A stretch of 64,000 nt of DNA from Salinisphaera hydrothermalis (lineage in GTDB: Bacteria > Pseudomonadota > Gammaproteobacteria > Nevskiales > Salinisphaeraceae): the NCBI RefSeq assembly GCF_040361195.1, contig NZ_APNE01000002.1; one strand, 5' to 3'. A program made the translations under genes and the position numbers. Positions 60,783 through 64,000 of the stretch are shown piece by piece (the stretch's first letter is position 1; each line of letters opens with the position of its first letter). The notes beneath the pieces were generated by a model. The model searched no databases. It saw nothing but the letters and a program-made list of their open reading frames with translations, and was not told the DNA's origin.

Positions 60783-63158
60783 TTAATCACCCGCCCCCGG
60801 CCACTGCCAATCCCGCACCTCGGGCATGTCTTCGCCATGACGATCGATGTATTGCCGGTGCTGGATGAGCTTGTCGCACAGAAGCCGCTTGAGCCGCCCG
60901 GCGCGCGCATGCGGGCGCGGCAGCTGGTCGAGCGCATCGATCGCCAGGTGGAAGCGGTCCAGTTCGTTGAGCACGGTCATGTCGAACGGCGTGGTGATGG
61001 TCCCTTCCTCCTGATAGCCATGGACCCGCATGCCACGATTGCAGCGACGATAGGTCAGGCGGTGCACCAGCCACGGGTAGCCATGGAACGCGAATACGAC
61101 CGGCCGGTCGGCCGTGAACAGATCGTCGAAATCGGCATCGCTCAGACCGTGCGGATGCTCGCGGTCGGACTGCAGTTTCATCAGGTCGACCACGTTGACC
61201 ACGCGCACGGTGAGTTCCGGCAGATGCTCGCGCAGGATGGACACCGCCGCCAGCGTTTCCAGGGTCGGCACGTCGCCGCAACAGGCCATCACGATATCCG
61301 GCTCCTCGTCGCTTTCGTTGCCGGCCCAGTCCCATACGCCGATGCCGCGGCTGCAATGCACGATCGCCTCCTCCGCGGTCAGCCACTGTGGGGCCGGATG
61401 CTTGCCGGCGATCACCACGTTGACGTAGTGACGACTGCGCAAACAGTGATCCATGACCGACAACAGGCAATTGGCATCCGGCGGCAGATAGACGCGCACG
61501 ACCTCGGCCTTCTTGTTGACCACATGATCGATGAAGCCCGGATCCTGGTGGGAAAACCCGTTGTGGTCTTGGCGCCATACATGCGAGGCAATGAGGTAGT
61601 TGAGCGAGGCGAGTCGCGGCCGCCACGGCAGTTGCGTCGTCACCTTCAACCACTTCGCGTGCTGATTGAACATCGAATCGATGATATGGATGAAGGCTTC
61701 GTAGCAGTTGAACAGGCCGTGGCGCCCGGTCAACAGATAGCCCTCGAGCCAGCCTTGGCATTGATGCTCGCTGAGCACCTCCATCACGCGCCCGTCGCGG
61801 GCCAGCAGTGCATCCTCGGGCCGTAGCTCGCCGAGCCATTGACGCGATGTGGCTTCGAACACGGCCTCGAGACCATTGGACAGCGTTTCATCGGGCCCGA
61901 ACAGCCGAAAATGACGGCGTTCGTCGTTGAGCCGAATCACGTCGCGCAGGAATGGGCCGAGCACATGCGTGTCGCCCTTGCCGGTCGTGCCCGGCGTCGG
62001 GACCTGCACCGCGTAGTCGCGGAAGTCCGGCATGCGCAGATCGCGCAGCAACAGACCGCCGTTGGCATGTGGATTAGCGCCCATGCGCCGCGGCCCGACC
62101 GGTGCCAATTCCGCCAGCTCGGGCCGCAGGCGACCCGTGTCGTCGAACAGTTCCTCGGGCCGATAGCTTTTCAACCAGGCTTCGAGCTGTGCGAGATGCG
62201 TCGGGTTGGTCCGCGGATCTCGGATCGGTACCTGATGTGCCCGGAACGTGCCCTCGACCGGTGTGTCGTCGACCCGTGCCGGGCCCGTCCAGCCCTTGGG
62301 CGAACGCAGCACGATCATGGGCCAGCGGGGCCGTTCGCAATCGCCACCGGACGCGACACGCTCGCGGGCTTCGCGCTGCGCGGCGCGAATTTGTTCGACC
62401 GCCCGATCCAGCGCGCTCGCCATGGCTTCATGCATCAGCGCCGGCTCGTGGCCCTCCACCCGGATCGGCGTCCAGCCATAGCCGCGCAACAATTGATCGA
62501 GCTCGTCGTCGTCAATACGGGCCAGCACCGTGGGGTTGGCAATCTTGTAGCCGTTGAGATGCAGGATCGGCAGGACAGCGCCGTCGGTCGCCGGATTCAG
62601 GAATTTGTTCGAATGCCAGGCGGTAGCCAGCGGCCCGGTCTCCGCCTCGCCGTCGCCAACGACACAGGCGGCGATCAGTTCCGGGTTGTCGAACACGGCA
62701 CCGAACGCATGGCTGAGCGAATAACCCAGCTCGCCGCCTTCGTGGATCGATCCGGGGCATTCCGGCGAGGCATGGCTTGGCACGCCGCCCGGGAAGGAAA
62801 ACTGCATGAACAGCTGGCGCAGGCCGGCTTCGTCGCGGCCGACGTCGGGATAGATCTCGCTGTAGGTGCCTTCGAGGTAGGTATGGGCGAACACCGTGGG
62901 GCCGCCGTGGCCCGGCCCCGAGAGATAGATCATGTCCAGATCGTGGGCCTTGATCGCCCGGTTCAGGTGCGCGTAGATGAAATTCTGCCCCGGCGTCGTC
63001 CCCCAATGCCCCAGCAACATCCGCTTGATGTGACGCGGCTCCAGCGGCCGGCGTAGCAATGGATTGTCGAACAGATACATCTGCCCGACCGAGAGATAGT
63101 TCGCCGCGCGCCAGTAGGCATCGATCCGCTGCAACAGGTCGGGATCAAGCGTTGCCAT
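60783..63158 (-). CDS. xfp: Phosphoketolase
   Basis: This 791-residue thiamine-diphosphate enzyme cleaves xylulose 5-phosphate (and often fructose 6-phosphate) with phosphate to acetyl phosphate plus a triose or tetrose phosphate. Landmarks are the start YWRAANYLSVGQMYL, GHWGTTPGQNFIYAHLNR, the SGPGHGGP and GELGYSLSHAFGA blocks, VGDGEAETGPLATAWHSNKF (ThDP/Mg site), and HNGFSHQDPGFIDHVVNKKA. Length matches the family. Acetyl phosphate made here can be used by the AckA and phosphotransacylase of this window. An AAGGA precedes the ATG. A small cysteine protein gene with an FNR-type box lies 128 bases upstream on the same strand. Confidence 0.96.
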   Translation of the reverse strand: MATLDPDLLQRIDAYWRAANYLSVGQMYLFDNPLLRRPLEPRHIKRMLLGHWGTTPGQNFIYAHLNRAIKAHDLDMIYLSGPGHGGPTVFAHTYLEGTYSEIYPDVGRDEAGLRQLFMQFSFPGGVPSHASPECPGSIHEGGELGYSLSHAFGAVFDNPELIAACVVGDGEAETGPLATAWHSNKFLNPATDGAVLPILHLNGYKIANPTVLARIDDDELDQLLRGYGWTPIRVEGHEPALMHEAMASALDRAVEQIRAAQREARERVASGGDCERPRWPMIVLRSPKGWTGPARVDDTPVEGTFRAHQVPIRDPRTNPTHLAQLEAWLKSYRPEELFDDTGRLRPELAELAPVGPRRMGANPHANGGLLLRDLRMPDFRDYAVQVPTPGTTGKGDTHVLGPFLRDVIRLNDERRHFRLFGPDETLSNGLEAVFEATSRQWLGELRPEDALLARDGRVMEVLSEHQCQGWLEGYLLTGRHGLFNCYEAFIHIIDSMFNQHAKWLKVTTQLPWRPRLASLNYLIASHVWRQDHNGFSHQDPGFIDHVVNKKAEVVRVYLPPDANCLLSVMDHCLRSRHYVNVVIAGKHPAPQWLTAEEAIVHCSRGIGVWDWAGNESDEEPDIVMACCGDVPTLETLAAVSILREHLPELTVRVVNVVDLMKLQSDREHPHGLSDADFDDLFTADRPVVFAFHGYPWLVHRLTYRRCNRGMRVHGYQEEGTITTPFDMTVLNELDRFHLAIDALDQLPRPHARAGRLKRLLCDKLIQHRQYIDRHGEDMPEVRDWQWPGAGD

Positions 63159-63286
63159 TGCATCCGTCCTTTCGGGTCGTCGAGCCCGGACGCGACCGAC
63201 ATCGACCCGTTACCACGGGCCGACGTCGCGAATCGTACGCCCGGAGGTTCAAACCGATCGCGCCGACAGACGCGCCGGGAAGAACG

Positions 63287-63502
63287 TCATCGTTTCCAGG
63301 CCGCCATGCGAGCTCGGCATTGCGGACGCCAGGGGCAGTCGCTTTCGTCGCAGGTATTGCGTTCGTCGGTAGCGAAACAGGGAATACCCCCGTCGCGCAC
63401 CTGCTGGGCCCAGACATGCCAGCGCAACCGCGCCGGATCCCGCTGGCCGTGCAGGGCCGCCACGCGATGACCATAAACCTGTTGGAACTGCGTCTGGCTC
63501 AT
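63287..63502 (-). CDS. Small cysteine-motif protein upstream of xfp
   Basis: I do not recognise a named family for this 71-residue protein. Its second half, PCFATDERNTCDESDCPWR followed by PQC, has four Cys in the spacing C-x7-C-x4-C-x4-C, which could bind zinc or an iron-sulfur cluster. The first half (QFQQVYGHRVAALHG...WHVWAQQ) is helical. GAGG lies about ten bases before the ATG. It is transcribed toward xfp and has an FNR-type box about 98 bases upstream, so it may be the first gene of a small-protein-xfp unit. Confidence 0.7.
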   Translation of the reverse strand: MSQTQFQQVYGHRVAALHGQRDPARLRWHVWAQQVRDGGIPCFATDERNTCDESDCPWRPQCRARMAAWKR

Positions 63503-63593
63503 GAGTCTGACCCTCGGATGGGATGGCAGCGCCGATCCCGTGGATCGGGATCGGTATGTGCCACTACCTTAGGTCGCGCCGGACACGGGCGAA

Positions 63594-63607
63594 TTGAGCC
63601 AGATCAA
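63594..63607 (-). promoter_or_regulatory. FNR/Anr box upstream of the small protein-xfp unit
   Basis: TTGAGCCAGATCAA (plus strand) has one mismatch. It overlaps the stop codon of the upstream glycogen synthase gene, so it is embedded in coding DNA at its very end. TAAGGT (63566-63571) is a weak -10 at class II distance on the minus strand. Confidence 0.55.
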
Positions 63608-64000
63608 TCCCGGGGCATCCCCTCGATGCCTCGCGACCGGGCTGCCTGGGCGTAGATCTCGAGGTAGCGGCTCGCACTGGCCCGCCAGCTGAAATCTCGG
63701 GCCATACCCGCTCTTTGAATACGGCGCCAGACGTCCGGCTGGGCAAAGTAGGCGAGCGCGCGCTCGAGTGCTTCGATAAAGGCGCCTTCCGTAGCCGGCT
63801 CGAACACGAAGCCGGTCGCGCGCTGGTCTTCGAGCGTGTCCGTATCGGTATCGACGACGCTGTCGGCCAGCCCGCCGCAGCGATGCACCAGCGGTGGCGT
63901 GCCATAGCGCTGACTGTACATCTGATTGAGGCCGCAGGGCTCGAACCGCGACGGCATGAGAAATAGATCGGCCCCCGCTTCGATACGATGCGCCAGCCCT
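63604..64000 (-). CDS. glgA: Glycogen synthase, C-terminal part (partial)
   Basis: The minus strand from the right edge encodes the C-terminal part of a GT5 glycogen/starch synthase, which adds glucose from ADP-glucose to glycogen. Diagnostic blocks are GADLFLMPSRFEPCGLNQMY and YGTPPLVHRCGGLADSVVD, followed by the end helix WRASASRYLEIY. The N-terminal part lies outside the window. Glycogen could supply sugar phosphates for the phosphoketolase next door during oxygen limitation. Confidence 0.93.
   Translation of the reverse strand, partial: GLAHRIEAGADLFLMPSRFEPCGLNQMYSQRYGTPPLVHRCGGLADSVVDTDTDTLEDQRATGFVFEPATEGAFIEALERALAYFAQPDVWRRIQRAGMARDFSWRASASRYLEIYAQAARSRGIEGMPRD

Noticed and set aside
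1..64000. CRISPR arrays, prophage, transposases, toxin-antitoxin or restriction systems
   Set aside because: I saw no regularly spaced direct repeats and no recognisable transposase, integrase, Cas, toxin or restriction protein in any supported gene.

Overview
The window comes from a GC-rich gammaproteobacterium. It opens with the 5' end of a 16S rRNA gene on the minus strand. An ectoine hydroxylase gene points to a halophile. The gene mix resembles Salinisphaera, but that genus guess is from memory and not tested. I see no prophage, insertion sequence or CRISPR array.

Positions 1-20,500 are ordinary chromosome. The 16S gene is preceded by an antitermination box and two tandem promoters of near-identical design. 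Then come a DUF457 membrane protein, a DUF2501/SDR pair, a LysE exporter, tRNA-Arg(TCG), a four-gene MdtABC-type RND efflux operon (4,791-13,858), ectD, an RlpA-like lipoprotein, a small heat-shock gene with a sigma-32-like promoter, ilvE, an MFS transporter and an isoprenylcysteine-methyltransferase-like membrane protein.

From about 20,600 to the end the character changes. I found twelve copies of the FNR/Anr operator (TTGAT-N4-ATCAA, or one to two mismatches) in intergenic DNA, and none in the first 20 kb. They sit before two alcohol dehydrogenases, osmC (shared with ackA), pntAA-AB-B, an aldehyde dehydrogenase/acetoin reductase/DUF779 operon, a phosphotransacetylase, a P-type H+-ATPase with a decayed universal stress gene, a usp-fnr operon, an arginine deiminase operon with a built-in ornithine decarboxylase, a lysine decarboxylase, an RbbA-type ABC exporter operon, hsp20-ftsH, and a small cysteine protein next to phosphoketolase. 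Three CRP/FNR-family regulators lie within 8 kb in the middle. Two keep all four iron-sulfur cysteines of FNR; the third, the closest to Anr in length and sequence, has lost three of them.

Together the second part reads as a low-oxygen survival island. Phosphoketolase, phosphotransacetylase and acetate kinase give acetyl phosphate, acetate and ATP. Alcohol, aldehyde and acetoin dehydrogenases and transhydrogenase balance NAD(P)H. Arginine deiminase gives ATP and ammonia, while amino-acid decarboxylases and an H+-ATPase handle acid. Universal stress protein, Hsp20, FtsH and OsmC protect proteins and thiols. The shared operator and the three contrasting FNR paralogs are the most interesting signal.
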